Positions 1-11,850 of a DNA stretch of 62,000 nucleotides are shown piece by piece. Numbering within the stretch: position 1 is the first letter of the stretch; every line of letters begins with the position of its first letter. This stretch comes from Phoronis australis (Eukaryota > Phoronida > Phoronidae), in the NCBI GenBank assembly GCA_002633005.1, contig NMRA01000009.1, positions 1,867,366-1,929,365 on the forward strand, written 5' to 3'. The translations under genes and the position numbers were made by a program. The notes beneath the pieces are model-generated. The model was given only the letters and a program-made list of their open reading frames with translations, ran no database searches and was not told the origin of the DNA.

Positions 1-1589
1 CCCCCCCCCCCTGGGTGCGCGCATGTAAACCAATTAAAATTAGATGCGAAAAGATAGAGAAAATATTTATCACGATAAATATGCTCATAAACAATTTCAA
101 GTGATACTTTTTTAAAAATACAATGAAAAAGCCTCCAACAAGCTTACAAATCCGACAGTCAAAAAAGTCGGTCCCCGTGCAGTATTCTGTGTGTGTGTGT
201 GTCCGCGTGTATAGTATTTTGCTTCCTGTTCAAAATCACACTAACATAATTAATTATTATTTTGATTCAACTTTGACTCATCTGAAACCTTGACGGCTTT
301 GATAAGAGAAACATTTTCAATAAATCTATTAGTCTATCTGTTCTAAAAAAATTAACACCTAAAAACAGAACATAATTCTTATTCTACTTCAGAATTACGC
401 AAAGGACATAAACTCTTGTCTATTGTTGGATTTTAAAGCTTTCTACTTCCATCACACGTAATAAACAGGCGAAATTGTGCAATTAGAGATCGCGAGAAAT
501 ATCTAATTTAACCGATAAAGAGTTCGAAAACAAAATGATGTGTGTCGTTACATTCATTACCACACCTGTTGCCTTCCCTCTGACTACTAAATTAGTGAAC
601 AACTTCTGCACGGTTCTGGACATCATGTTCAGACCTTTCAGCACTCCAAATACCGTACAACTGAGCACAATAATTACCGGCTGTTTTCCGTAGATAAACC
701 CACCTGATGAAACGCCCATGGGCGTTTATTCGGAAAATTGTGGTGTTACAACTTCTTGTGTCAAGTGTCCAGATAGTGGGGCGCTTATTCGGAAAATTTC
801 CCTTTAAAAGCCCACTAAGAGTCAACTTGTGGAGCATTTATCATTTATAAAAAGGAACAAAGTGCTGGTGAACTACACATTTAATAAAATAAAATTTAAA
901 ACATATTTTTAAGTAAAAAACGTCAGGAAACCTATGACTTTCCGTTTGCACGTCTGACTTTCCGAATAAACGCCCGGGCGTTTATCTGGTGCTACTAAAA
1001 TGCCTGATTTTTCATTTTCCTAGTACACGCCCATGGGCTTACCTAAGGGAAATCCCGGTATTGATGGGCACTAAACATTGCAGTAAACGTATCGCATATT
1101 TTTGAAGGATTCAAATTACTAACAAGTGACCCGCGTGCACTACCGAAAGAGCCCGGAAAAACTTTAGCTAGTGCTACAGAAAAAAAATCATCCCCAAAAC
1201 AACAACCACATATATATAATTTCATGTTTTCATAATTGAAATCAAACGGTTTCTCTTCAAATATTTTGGGTGAAAGTGTCTGTCTTTTTTCATTAATACA
1301 TAACCTCCACTGATTTCTGCAACATATTCACCGAACTGCAGCAAATCTTCTTCTTCACGTTCATTCACCAGTATCGTATGAGGCTGCTTGGCACTGAGAA
1401 TCACACAATTTGTCAACCCTCAGCAAACCACTTTTTTAAAATCAGTAGCAACATCGTTTACACTGAGCAATAGGCCAATACTGAGTGTCGTAGAAAGCCT
1501 GAACACAGCATTTCCTAACTCCCGAGGGTCGCCTCAAACTAGCTAGTGTGAAAGTCATCGCTCTGGCACAAGATTCTGAACTAGGGTTC
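1..1589. other. No gene recognised; repeat-rich flank
   Basis: The window opens with a C-run and continues as AT-rich DNA. A short (GT)n tract lies near 190-205. Open frames here are short, lack recognisable protein motifs and overlap on both strands. The only structure seen is the GGGCGTTTATT palindromic repeat family listed separately. Confidence 0.6.
650..1040. repeat. Palindromic GGGCGTTTATT-type dispersed repeat
   Basis: Two perfect dyads are visible: an 18-bp one, AAACGCCCATGGGCGTTT, at 710-727, and a 20-bp one, ATAAACGCCCGGGCGTTTAT, at 966-985. The phrase CGCTTATTCGGAAAAT recurs at about 784. A related phrase, CCACCTGATGAAACGC, lies at about 2273, and GGGCGCTTATTAGG lies near 39116. 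The pattern suggests a dispersed, palindrome-bearing element; its ends are not defined. Confidence 0.5.
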
Positions 1590-1660
1590 CAGTGGCGGAT
1601 CTGCTGGGGGGGGGGNGAAACCCCCCCTTGAGCCAGGACCCAAAAATAAAAAAAACACAA
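1590..1660. repeat. CAGTGGCGGATC element end with G-run and N
   Basis: The phrase CAGTGGCGGATCTG begins at 1590 and runs into a long G-run that ends in an N at 1616, followed by a C-run. The same phrase appears inverted near 3784-3795 and in related form near 50283, so this is the end of a dispersed element. The N follows the homopolymer and probably marks an uncertain run length. Confidence 0.5.
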
Positions 1661-2756
1661 AAACGTGTCCAGCAATACAAAAACGGCACCGCAAGCGTGT
1701 GTAAACCCCAAGTATAGCTGATTTCTTTAGGTAACTAGCTTCTTTACTCTAAGATATGTTTTGATTTGATGAGGGGAAATACTGTGGTGCTGCAACCCTG
1801 ATATTCAGGCGAATTGACGTGCAACGTTTTTACCTCATCTGTCATGCCGTGTAATTCTATTACACTCCACAATTTGTAACTCGAATTTGACTGATGTATA
1901 GTAAAGTTGTCTTGCGCAATATCATACAGTGTACATGTACATGTAATATTTTTGAAAAAAATTCTTCTCCGAAGAAATGCTATTGTGGCGGGCGCCGTGG
2001 TCTGGTCGCGAGTCTGTTTGCAGATACAATCTAACAAGTTATGTCTACACAAGGAATGACAAAGTGGGCACTCACATTGACAAAGTGACCGCATTCGCGA
2101 ACAGTGAACAGTAACAGAAATTGCGGGGAGACTGTTCTTTCACAACAAAGTCTTGCGGGACTCGTGCGATGTTCAATAGGCCTCCTAAGGAGACCTAGTT
2201 CCGACCTCAACAGCTACCGTCTTCAATAAGCCCACTGCAGTCTTCTATACTGGGAATTTCCGCAGAAAGGTCCACCTGATGAAACGCTCATGCCCCTAGG
2301 CATCTATTTGATGCTGGTACTCCGGGTTTTAAGCGTTCAGACATTGGGACGTTTATTTCGAAAATTACAATAGATGCAAATAGGTCCTGGGATACATCGC
2401 CAAGGTTTGAAGTATGTAGTCCACGATGAACGGATCAAATTTAGTTGCGCGCATGTAGGTCTTTTGAATGGACCTGGCAACCTCAAGGGTCTTAATGCCA
2501 GCTCCGAGCTGCGAAACGAGATGCTGGAATTGTAGAGGCTTAAAGGCTCACTGACACAGCAGTTGACGAAGTACAAGACACGGTTGGGAACAAACATCAA
2601 AAATATCTGGGTAGAATTGTTCCAAGACGAGCAAACCATTGGATCCGATATACAGATGCCTCGGCAGTCTAGACAACAGAAGAATAGGACTAACGTATGA
2701 GTAACCACTGGGGATTAAAAAGTGTCTAGAGAGAAGTTTTCAATTCAATTTTTTTT

Positions 2757-3100
2757 TGCGTAGTACACTTTAGGTCTCGCGACGGGCCAGACCAGCTTGA
2801 TTTGTGTAGATATTGAGTTTCAGTGTACTTCTGGTCCCTTGGCGAACTAGTCTTGTGATTTTTTTTACCAAAGTGTGCTTTGTAAAACCATTTATCTCAG
2901 CCAGTATTGTTTGGTCCCGCGACAGATCGACTATTTTGTAGGGATAATAAGCACAGGTGTACTCTTGGTCTCGTGACCGACCACTAAAGGTCAGCCTTTT
3001 TGTGTACTCTCAGTGTACATCTGGTCCCTCTGCAACTGGTCCAGTATATCTTTTCACCACTGTCCACAGGATGTTTTGGTTTCGTGAACCTGTTTTCAGA
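2757..3100. repeat. Degenerate tandem repeat, about 55-70 bp period
   Basis: The phrase GTGTACTTCTGGTCCC or a close variant, usually followed by a CGCGAC-like pair and GACC/GTCC, recurs near 2765, 2823, 2905, 2957, 3017 and 3070. Spacing is roughly regular and the copies are strongly diverged. No protein coding is seen through it. Confidence 0.5.
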
Positions 3101-3659
3101 TGATTTGTTTCCTGATACATTTGACGTTTTTCAATTGTTGTCAAGGTGATTCGGCTTAATAAAAGTGATACTTAATTATTTATTGTCGCTTTTAATAATA
3201 GACTATGAGCTGAGAGCACCATCGTTCGCAGGTTTTTTTCGTAACGAGACAGAACACATGTTTATTACCGGACAAACAGTACAGGTCTTCGTTCTTAAAC
3301 AACTTGAGGCTGCTGTTACGCGATATTCAAGTTTTTACGCCCCGTCGGTGCTCCAAGTTATGCTCTTGAATATTTGGAAGTTGTCTAAACCCCTGTATAC
3401 ACACCACATTTTTTCTTATATGACTTTTCGTATGCTAAAAAAGGTGTGTGTAAGCAGATGTTCCAACAAAAATGTTTGCTGGTGGCGTGACTCATACCCA
3501 GATATCACAACAAGATATGGTTTCACCGAAACTTGTGAGCCAAGTTCATGTGACGAAATCGAGAAGGCCGGGTTTTAAATTATCTTAAGAAAAACTCCAG
3601 AGACATGTTAAGTGCCAGAAACTTACCAGGATGCATGGAAATTTCACTATTGGCTTCAA

Positions 3660-3795
3660 AAAAAAAAAAAAATGTCTAACACGGGAGGCCCCCCCCCGCT
3701 CGGCCGCGGCGCCACGCGCCTACTGAGCTAGGATTCGACTCGATCCTTTGCGGGAATCCTAAACCCCCCTTACTGAAAACGTAGATCCGCCACTG
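3660..3795 (-). repeat. tRNA-like (SINE head) sequence next to a GATCCGCCACTG end
   Basis: Read on the minus strand, 3710-3740 contains a good RNA polymerase III A box (CTAGCTCAGTAGGCGCG), as in a tRNA-derived SINE. No matching B box was found. The block is bounded by an A-run, a C-run and, at 3784-3795, GATCCGCCACTG, the inverted form of the phrase at 1590. It is probably a SINE or MITE fragment. Confidence 0.35.
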
Positions 3796-3916
3796 AGTTC
3801 ATATTTTGAATAGACACATAGATTGCCCAATTGTATGCTACTGCAGCAATTTATACAACGACAAATTCCTGCATGTTTACTACACAGCCAAATTCAAGTT
3901 TTTTTGAAAAATCTCT

Positions 3917-4120
3917 TTGCGCCGGGTCTTCAGATGCCCTCAAGCGGTGGCAGCCGAGCCGCCTTGGTGGAGGGCCGCTGTGATTGCACTCAAAAGTAGG
4001 TGGCGACGAAGCTGTAACCATAGGGACGACACCCAGGCTTTTTATAGCTTGGGGACCCCCGAGACACTATCTCGAATTGTCAGTCTACGGCGCCGTGTAC
4101 ATGAATGATCGGACGGGCGG
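3917..4120. other. GC- and CpG-rich block upstream of the GFOD gene
   Basis: This block is visibly richer in G, C and CpG than its surroundings and lies about 0.5-0.7 kb upstream of the GFOD start codon. A 63-codon frame runs through it without a recognised domain. It could be a promoter-proximal CpG-rich region or a piece of a repeat; the sequence does not settle which. Confidence 0.3.
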
Positions 4121-4636
4121 TGTCTTGCACTGATGCTATTTGGACCTGCAAACTAGGCTAAGTGATAGAAATGTAATCACAATCCACATGTCTTGCCATT
4201 GCCTGGGTATCACGTACTCACTGCTGGGCATTTTGGCATTTGGGACTTTTATGAAGAACGGCTGCACCCCGGCATTGTATATATGCTCCTAGGAGTTGAG
4301 AACTTGTAGTTTCAAAAACCACCAATAGATGGCAGACATAAACAATGTAAATTTGCTGAAATTGCTCATAATTTTCTGTTTTTGACGTATTCCGCAATTT
4401 TTGCATCTCACTGTCAATCGAAATTCATCCAAATAGTTTCTCACATTTTTAACAAGTGCAACGTATTGGTTATGATAATCTATTTGCACCAAATCGAACA
4501 CTTCCGGAATCAGGGTGGAAATGCAAATTATGCATTGGCAGCGACGGGACTTGTCGAGTTAACTTGGTTATTACTGCTTGTGTTTAGTGCAGTACTCGAT
4601 AACGTTGACGAACGCCTATAGTTGGCCCATTTTGCC

Positions 4637-5812
4637 ATGCTTCCAGGGATAGGAGTGTTTGGGACGGGAACTATCGTGCGATGTTTGGTACCAATTCTCA
4701 AATCCTGTGGCTTCAAAGTTGAAGCAATATGGGGACGAACTAAGGATCTCGCCGCCGATACTGCACGGGATCTGGATATCCCATTCTTCACGAATAAAGT
4801 GGACGATGTGCTATTGATAAAAGAGGTGGACGTTGTTTTGATTGTTTGTCCGCCTCATCTCCAGTCACCGATCGCGGTGAAAGCCCTTGGTATTGGTAAA
4901 CATGTAATGTGTGGACCCCCTGGAGGGCCGGGGACTTTAGACGTGTTTAAAATGGTCAGCGCTGCACAGTATTACCCATCATTGTTATCAGTAATGTGCC
5001 ATGGACTGCGCTTCCTACCCGCCTTTGTCAAGATGAAAAGTCTCATTGACGATGGCTATATTGGCGATGTTTGTGTTAGTGAGGTTCGTGTTCACTGCGG
5101 CAGTTTACTGAAGGAGAAATATGATTGGACGTGTGATGAGATGATGGGCGGGGGTGTGCTCAATACTTTTGGAAGTGTTATTATTGATATTATTTCATTT
5201 CTCACTGGGCAAAAGGCAGTTTATGTGAATGGGATGTTAAAAACTTTTGTTAAACAAACTGAGAAAATCAAGGGCATTCGGCAAATAACTAGTGATGATT
5301 TCTGTACTTTTCAACTAGAGTTTGAAAATGAAACTTGCGCAACCGTAACATTGAACAATCACTTGCCTGGTCAGTTTGTTCATGAAGTTTTAGTGTGTGG
5401 TACAAAGGGTCACTTGTTGGTCAAAGGGGCTGACCTCTACGGACATAAAACTGATGCCCCTAAAGAGGAGCTTATTCACAAGGAAGCAAGTAATATTCTT
5501 GATGAACAAAAAACTGGTGTGTGCGAAAGTATCCGGCAAGATATACCAATCACATATTTGAAGGGTCTCATCAGACTTATGGATGCTGTTAAGGAAGCCT
5601 TCCGCTCCGAACAGGATCGTCAAGCATTCTCCACGGAACCTTTGAAACCGGCAGCTACATTTGAGGATGCATTGTATGTACAAAGTGTCGTAGATGGTGT
5701 GCGTAGGTCGAGTAAAGAAAAAACGTGGGTCAAGGTTAATGTAATGAGTCAGTTACCAGAGCCTAATCCACATTTATCAGGCGCAAGTGTTAGGAGAAGT
5801 ACATTTACTTAA
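4637..5812 (+). CDS. Glucose-fructose oxidoreductase domain-containing protein (GFOD1/GFOD2-like)
   Basis: This is a complete single-exon frame of 391 residues, the length of vertebrate GFOD1 (about 390). The start at 4637 is preferred because it begins with the family's characteristic MLPG. An N-terminal Rossmann fold is visible (GVFGTG, then GFKVEAIWGRT). The central and C-terminal GFOD core includes LRFLPAFVKMK, GSLL, MGGG, FLTGQKAV, LLKTFVKQT and IKGIRQITSDDFCTFQ. It resembles both vertebrate paralogues about equally, as expected of a pre-duplication gene. GFO/IDH/MocA enzymes carry an EKP-type lysine after the GK(H/N)V segment and a histidine after the GGG segment. Here the first region reads GKHVMCGPPGGPG, with no lysine and extra residues, and the second reads GGGVLNTFGSVIID, with no histidine, so oxidoreductase activity is doubtful. 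The AATAAA at 5811-5816 overlaps the stop codon. A pyrimidine-rich AG near 4585-4592 could be the acceptor of a 5' non-coding exon. Confidence 0.93.
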   Translation: MLPGIGVFGTGTIVRCLVPILKSCGFKVEAIWGRTKDLAADTARDLDIPFFTNKVDDVLLIKEVDVVLIVCPPHLQSPIAVKALGIGKHVMCGPPGGPGTLDVFKMVSAAQYYPSLLSVMCHGLRFLPAFVKMKSLIDDGYIGDVCVSEVRVHCGSLLKEKYDWTCDEMMGGGVLNTFGSVIIDIISFLTGQKAVYVNGMLKTFVKQTEKIKGIRQITSDDFCTFQLEFENETCATVTLNNHLPGQFVHEVLVCGTKGHLLVKGADLYGHKTDAPKEELIHKEASNILDEQKTGVCESIRQDIPITYLKGLIRLMDAVKEAFRSEQDRQAFSTEPLKPAATFEDALYVQSVVDGVRRSSKEKTWVKVNVMSQLPEPNPHLSGASVRRSTFT

Positions 5813-5816
5813 TAAA

Positions 5817-5988
5817 CTGACAGTTCGCTGACAGTACACTGACAATTCACTGACAGTACATTGACAGCACACTGACAGTTCACTGACAGTACACTGAAAA
5901 TTCACTGACAATACCTTGACAGTACACTGACAGTTCACTGACAGTACACTGACAGTTCACTGACAGTACATTGACAGTACACTGACAG
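5817..5988 (+). repeat. 11-bp minisatellite just after the GFOD stop codon
   Basis: About 15.6 copies of an 11-bp unit, CTGACAGTACA with the variant CTGACAGTTCA, begin five bases after the GFOD stop codon, so they probably lie in its 3' untranslated region or immediate 3' flank. The TACA and TTCA variants often alternate, giving a 22-bp secondary period. Confidence 0.9.
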
Positions 5989-6920
5989 CTGCACTAATTC
6001 CTAGTTTTGTTCTCTATTTAGATCATAAAAAAATTCTGTCAATGCATTTGTTGAAGCCCACTTGCTAGGTTTAATGTAAAGAGCTTTTGTCAACCAAGTA
6101 GAAATTTAGGCAAGTTTGATGTTTGTTTTTGTTCTCGTTTCAGTCTGTGTAATTGGAGAAAGGCAATTAATGTCAAATTAAATGAAATGGTAATGATTGT
6201 AAGAGAAATAGTAAATGTATCAGCAGATATTTAATGTTATTTCTGCTGTGGATGTTATTACAGAGATCATATAGAACTGGGATATATTTAGGAGAGTGCC
6301 ACACGTCATTGACACAAAACAATTTCATTGAGGCACTGTTTGCTCACCTCCTGTCAACTGATACATTAAAATTCTGGTGGGAATCACATCTCCTGTTGTC
6401 TCGCCACAGGAATAATTAGGTACCAATTGCAAAACATCCAATGAAAACTAATGACCAAAACTACAAATTTATTGTAAGTGATTAGAGAGATTAAACTCAT
6501 TACATAGATATGCAGACAATGTCTGTGGATCTGAAATACTGTGAAAATAAAAAACTGTGGGACCCGTGACTGTAGCTTACTAGCCCCAAACAGAAATAGC
6601 AGACGAAAGAGGCTACCCTAGAAAAATCTCGAATATAAAAAGGATAGCAAATACTGACTAAGTATCATCAAAACTGTCTGACTTATAAGTAAATACATGT
6701 AAACGTTTACTGCAAGTTTTGTTAAAAATTAAGGAATTGTTTTACGAAATACATTAGCGTCCGATATCGTTTTGTCCAGTAGTGTAACTGGGAAAGACCG
6801 CTCATAATTACCTCGGTTGAAATTTATGAGTCGTGGAGATTGCCATAAAGATTCTCTTGGACACCAATGCTTCCTAAATATGCGGGAAAATATATTATAG
6901 AGGCCTCTTTTTATCTAGCA

Positions 6921-6988
6921 TTCGCGGGCATTGTTGGCCTGGCGGAAGACTGCGTTCGCGGGCATTGTTGGCCTGGCGGAAGACTGCG
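6921..6988. repeat. Perfect 34-bp tandem duplication
   Basis: Two identical, directly adjacent 34-bp copies (6921-6954 and 6955-6988) start TTCGCGGGCATTG. The unit is GC-rich compared with its surroundings. Perfect identity suggests a recent slippage or duplication event, or an assembly duplication. Confidence 0.9.
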
Positions 6989-9900
6989 ACAGGCGCGTGT
7001 TCGATTTCTGACTGCATAAAAATGAGGTTACACAACAAATGCGTATTGCCGAATCTAGCCACGAACGACTAGTAAACGACATTTAACCGTGCAGCGGGGG
7101 TTAATCAATAAAGGACACGCCCGGGGCCAGGGTATCATGAAAGCTCTCGTGTATATGTTCTCTTCTTAAAGTTAATTATAAATTAATCAATAGTTTTGTT
7201 GGATTTGTTTGTAAGCTAACATTCCCATGTGACTGTGTACCCCGTGAAGGTTAGTATATGTTTATTCAAAATGTCCTCGATCCGCCCATACAAACGTACA
7301 TTTTAAATGGCTTACTGTGCTCTTTTTCTTATAATGTAACTTCGCCAGCAGTATACGTGCTGTGCAAGGAAGGCACAGAAACCAACATGTCAGTGGTTAG
7401 TTTTTCATCAGAAAAGAAATGAAGTTAACACGTAGCTCTATACACTATATGTACTTGAGAAAGTTTTGTGTGAAAAAAATCAAGCAAAAGCAAAGTCTAA
7501 ATCTGGGAATGCATGAATAGTAGACACAAAATGATGAATCACAGGTTTTCAAAATTGACCCTTAGATTTTAGGCACTGTGGGTCAAGTGACTTATAGACC
7601 CATTTCTGTAACATGATTTGCGTATAACTATGGTATAATAAAAGTAGTCGTGGTATAAAAAAATTATCAAAGTCCTACGCAGTGCTAATTAGGTCAAGCC
7701 GAAATCACAAACTTAGTATAAATTAAGTAAGTGGAGGTGCATTTCCATTGGTGCAATCATTGATCTCTTCAGTCCATCATAGTTTTACCAGGTGTAATTG
7801 GGAACGCTAGCTTGCCTTCGGCTTATTAGAAAAATGAAGAAAAAAAACCCAAAAGAGATGATGCCTCTCCAAAGCAATGAATGCGGGTATTCGCAGACGA
7901 CACAGTCGGACTGTATTGTGTTTTTAAGTTGGGGAAAGACATAACAGATGAAGTCATTTTGTGTGAATTTTGAAAAATGGACCTACCAGTCTACTCTTGA
8001 CATCATTACATGATATCGTATAATATACTTTCGAAGCTCGGTTCGCCCTGCAAATTAAGGGACCTTCGAGTTCGTTGTAACCAGGGTTGGACCTTCTTGG
8101 TCATTTGCTTCTTCAATGACTCGGTCCTAAATTCGTTTGCCACAAACCTTCACGAACGCTCTTTAGTCGTTCACGCTACGTTTTGGTGTCATGACATTGG
8201 CTTTGTCGCGGCGTTTCCGAAGCAACTGTCTGTTGCCTTATAGCACATGACCAACACAGTATTAAGCCGTTGCTCGCTTGACCGGTTTTATTTTTGCATG
8301 CATGCATTTCTTCAAGTTTTAATTAAAAAAAATTCCCGAAATCTTCTGAGACAAGTGGGGAAAATCTTGAGAGCAGAGTTCTTTGCACTGAGATTCCTGC
8401 TGAAGCACACCGAACAGGTTATCTCGCTACGGTCTTACAAATTTGTAGGTACATAAGGTACACAGCCAGTTTTGGTTGTCGCTTAATGCCCTTACGAAAA
8501 TTGGCGTACTTATGAACGTTTTCTAATCGAATTAATGTCCACGCGTCAGTTTTCGTCTGCGCGAAAAAGAACCTATCCATTCGGTGTATGTACCAGACGA
8601 GTAACACTGTGCGTTAAAATGGTTGTGCCTAAACAAAATTAGTAGAAATTGCATTAAATTATACTCTTATATCAGTTTCGTTTGTGTTTTGCCGTACGGT
8701 ACTTATGAATGATTTCTTGTAAACTGATTCTGTTCAGTTTGTTCATGTTTTCCTGATGTAGGCTACTGATTCACTTAGACACCTTTACAAAAATCCTAAA
8801 GCCAGTAGCCTACTTTATACCCGTCACACTAGTAAAATCAGAACTTGAAAGTTAAGTGACTTATATCGCTATTGACTTTCTAAACAGGGCACGGTGTAAC
8901 AACGGAGATTAGAGTGTGCATGTACATTCTATTGCAAGCTATGGACAAGTTTTGGACCAATTATTGAGTGCTTACCATATTGGTCGACTGTATAATTAGG
9001 TTGCTTGTGTAACCTGATTCGTCAAATTATCATCAGTATAGATTTAGGCTTAATGCAGTAGTGCAAAACTTAAGCGGAATATGAATCAGTCAATCAATAT
9101 CACATAACCCCAAATTACCACGGGCTTACATAACATAAGTCTATGGATAAATTATTGGTTGAGACTTAAAAACAAAACAGTAGATAAGTCAAATTCGTGC
9201 TGTAACCTTGAGTTTGAGAACAGGCTGGACACTTACAATGAAACAATTGATGTCAGTTTCTTTTGGCTATGGTGTAGTGTTGTTCCCAGGGTGTTGGTGA
9301 TGAATAATCATTTTAACTGATATCAGACAATGATATACAGATATGGCGACTGAGTCAAGTATTATGTTATGTTTTTTAAAACTTAAAAGTTAGCCGGGTA
9401 ACGACGAAGTGAACCGTTTGTGTGAGGACTAAACTAACTGCTTCAGGAGAAAAAATACACTGAACACGATTTAAATTTTCAAAGCATCCCCGGCCCTGAT
9501 GATTCGAGATGCGATGTTACCTATATGTAGCTCGTAAGGAAAAGATCTGCGAGTGATGCCACGATGGTGAAATAGAAATGGCCGGGACGAATGTCATATT
9601 TTCCTAGTGTACCTTATTTGTTGATCTTTCTTTGGCTGTTATTCCCCTTCAAAATGCTACGCGTTTTTAGAAAGATCTTGAAATCAATAATAGACAAATG
9701 TAGGTTATGCTGATTTACAATATTTAATAATGAAAGCCGGAGACTCTTGTTCAACATTTGATGACTGTACCTCCTAAATTACTGGTTCCTAGATTGTAAT
9801 TAACACTTGAAATTCTAAGTTGAAAGTAGTAGAAATTACTATTTGCTGTAATATGTTACATAACAAGGCGTAGATGTTGTGATGTTTCGCGGGGCACCAG

Positions 9901-10211
9901 AGGCCTACTGATGTATAAATAAACTAAGTATTGATCTCTTCACCAGTGAAAGGAATAAGGGTTTCGGTTTGGGAATTTGGTTTAGAATTAAGTGGATGGT
10001 GTAAACAAGATTATCCTCTAGGTAAAAATTGATTGTCAAAAGTACAAGGTGGGCTAGCTTCCCAGATCAAAGGTCCAAAACGTACAATAGCAGATGGGAA
10101 TTTTCAAGAAAAAGAATTTCAGTTAGGGTGACTGAAAATAAAAATTCACTTGTCACCATAAAGTGTCTCTGACATATTGGCACTTATTTCACTGTTATAG
10201 CTGGAACCGTG

Positions 10212-10306
10212 GTGGCACAGTGTGCACACAACGTAGGCCCACACACGAGATACAAGTGGCACAGTGTGCACACAACTCAGGCCCACACACCAGATACGAG
10301 TGGCAC
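10212..10306. repeat. 44-bp tandem repeat, about 2.2 copies
   Basis: GTGGCACAGTGTGCACACAAC starts near 10212 and again near 10256, and GTGGCAC appears a third time near 10300, giving a 44-bp period. Copies differ at a few positions. The unit carries alternating purine-pyrimidine GTGTGCACACA. Confidence 0.85.
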
Positions 10307-11604
10307 TGGAACAACAATCACGTTTATGCCTTCTTTCCATTTTGTTTGCAGCTGGTACCCTGTTGTTATATAGCAGGGTACGCTAACAAGAATCCCTCTT
10401 TGTGGTAGACCTCAATGTCAATATGCTAAATATGCCAAATGCGATTTCTTGATTCATTAATACATTTGACTGAGTGTCTCCAACCTGCTTTAAAGATGCT
10501 CCGACTGTATTAGACGTCATTATCACAGATTCTTGCGCAAAAGAGTCCAAGATTCGCTAAATGTAAGTACTGGGATCAGTGACTTTCATAATCTAGTTTG
10601 TATTGCTGCCAAAAGAACTCTTGTCTCATTTCAAACCAACTGAAGGAGAATGATCCTACAAAAGTATGAAGCATTTTGATGCGAGCCTATTTAGACAATG
10701 CGTGAGACGCTCCCAGGCGTCTTAGACGACTGTATGTGATTCCATAGTACTTGAGTAATGCAGGTCATTAACGATGCCACTGTAAAACGCAACATAGAAA
10801 GGAACAATCAATGCGAAAACAATTTTGAAAGGATAGTTTTTGACCTGCAAGTTTACCACCCATTGAAAGGCTTTCAAAGAGAATCTTTATTTCTCTTAAA
10901 AAGGCTCCATATTTTTCCTGGCAAAAACTGCTCAAAACGTGATTCAGGTATTTTCAAAAATCATAAAAAAGCCTCACTTCGTGAAATCATTATTAACAAA
11001 TATGGTGAAGTAAGTTGCCACTCAGTTTTCATTACAAAATACAAGACTCACCAAAGCGTCCCAAACACAAAGAAAGAACCAAACCATTTATCATCCCATA
11101 GTTTCAGTCCTTCTTTAAAGAAATTCTAGAGAAGCAACTGAAAATGACTACTTCTAATTTCTTGGATGGAAATACTTTGAAATTTTATTGAAACTTCTAT
11201 TTACTCCCCTTGTGAATTGTCCACTCATTTCAATCTAAATCGATCTCTCTTATGCATACATTTCACTGTCCATGCAGTTTCTGTGTGATATCTTTCCCAT
11301 TGTGTGCTGTATCATGTATGTTGGCCACCTAGTAAACAAAGTGTTTTATTTCTCAAAATTGAAAGAATAGAAGTGCCAGTTTGTTCACGTTTTATACATT
11401 TATTAAAAGTTACAATAATGATACAATAATGATACAAATACAACAGTTAATTCCTCCTTTATCGTAGGCACCAATGTCTGGTCAAAAGGATACTAAACTC
11501 TGTTTTGGTGATTTCCATCAATGTCTTGTTCCGTCATCTGCCAATGCCTCACTGGCACCAACCATCCAAGTTAAAGGTAAGAATCAATGAAAAAACTGAA
11601 ACAG

Positions 11605-11850
11605 CTTATGACACAGATTGGATATTATGGTCCTTGGTGAGTGGTCTGTCCCAGTTGCCCTGTAATTCACTTAAAGCACAGGTCATGCACGTCCATTTAA
11701 CAGACTTTGAAAGGAGCTTTCAAAATTTTCTCCAAACTTTAGAGAATTGTCTAGTGTTACAGAGCATTGTTTTGTTTCAAAGAACTTGGAAAATCGTTTT
11801 TAGTGTCTGTTGACATGCCAAAACTAGAGTTGGTATCCTTTTAACTAACA
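11605..11850 (+). repeat. Dispersed repeat shared with 54585-54830
   Basis: This stretch shares colinear phrases with the region before the TRP-like pseudogene. ACACAGATTGGATATT, AAAGGAG followed by TTCTCAAAAT-like sequence, CTCCAAACTTT, and GGTATCCT near the end occur in the same order and orientation. The copies are diverged but clearly related, so this is an interspersed element rather than a gene. Confidence 0.6.

Noticed and set aside
700-740. CCACCTGATGAAACGC resembling the CUGAUGA core of a hammerhead ribozyme (also near 2273)
   Set aside because: The GAAAC that must follow stem II and a cleavable NUH at the end of stem III are not in place. The match is explained by the palindromic repeat.
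3258-3578. Open frame of about 106 codons upstream of the GFOD-like gene
   Set aside because: No recognisable domain or start context, and it lies next to repeats. Could be an exon but there is no positive evidence.
1590-3795. CAGTGGCGGATC at 1590 and GATCCGCCACTG at 3784 as the two ends of one 2.2-kb transposon
   Set aside because: No target-site duplication and no transposase. The same phrase occurs singly elsewhere (about 50283), so these are more likely independent copies.
4322-4335. CCAATAGATGGCAG as a CTCF-type site near the GFOD-like gene
   Set aside because: One mismatch, isolated and not part of the modular repeat; such single matches are expected by chance.
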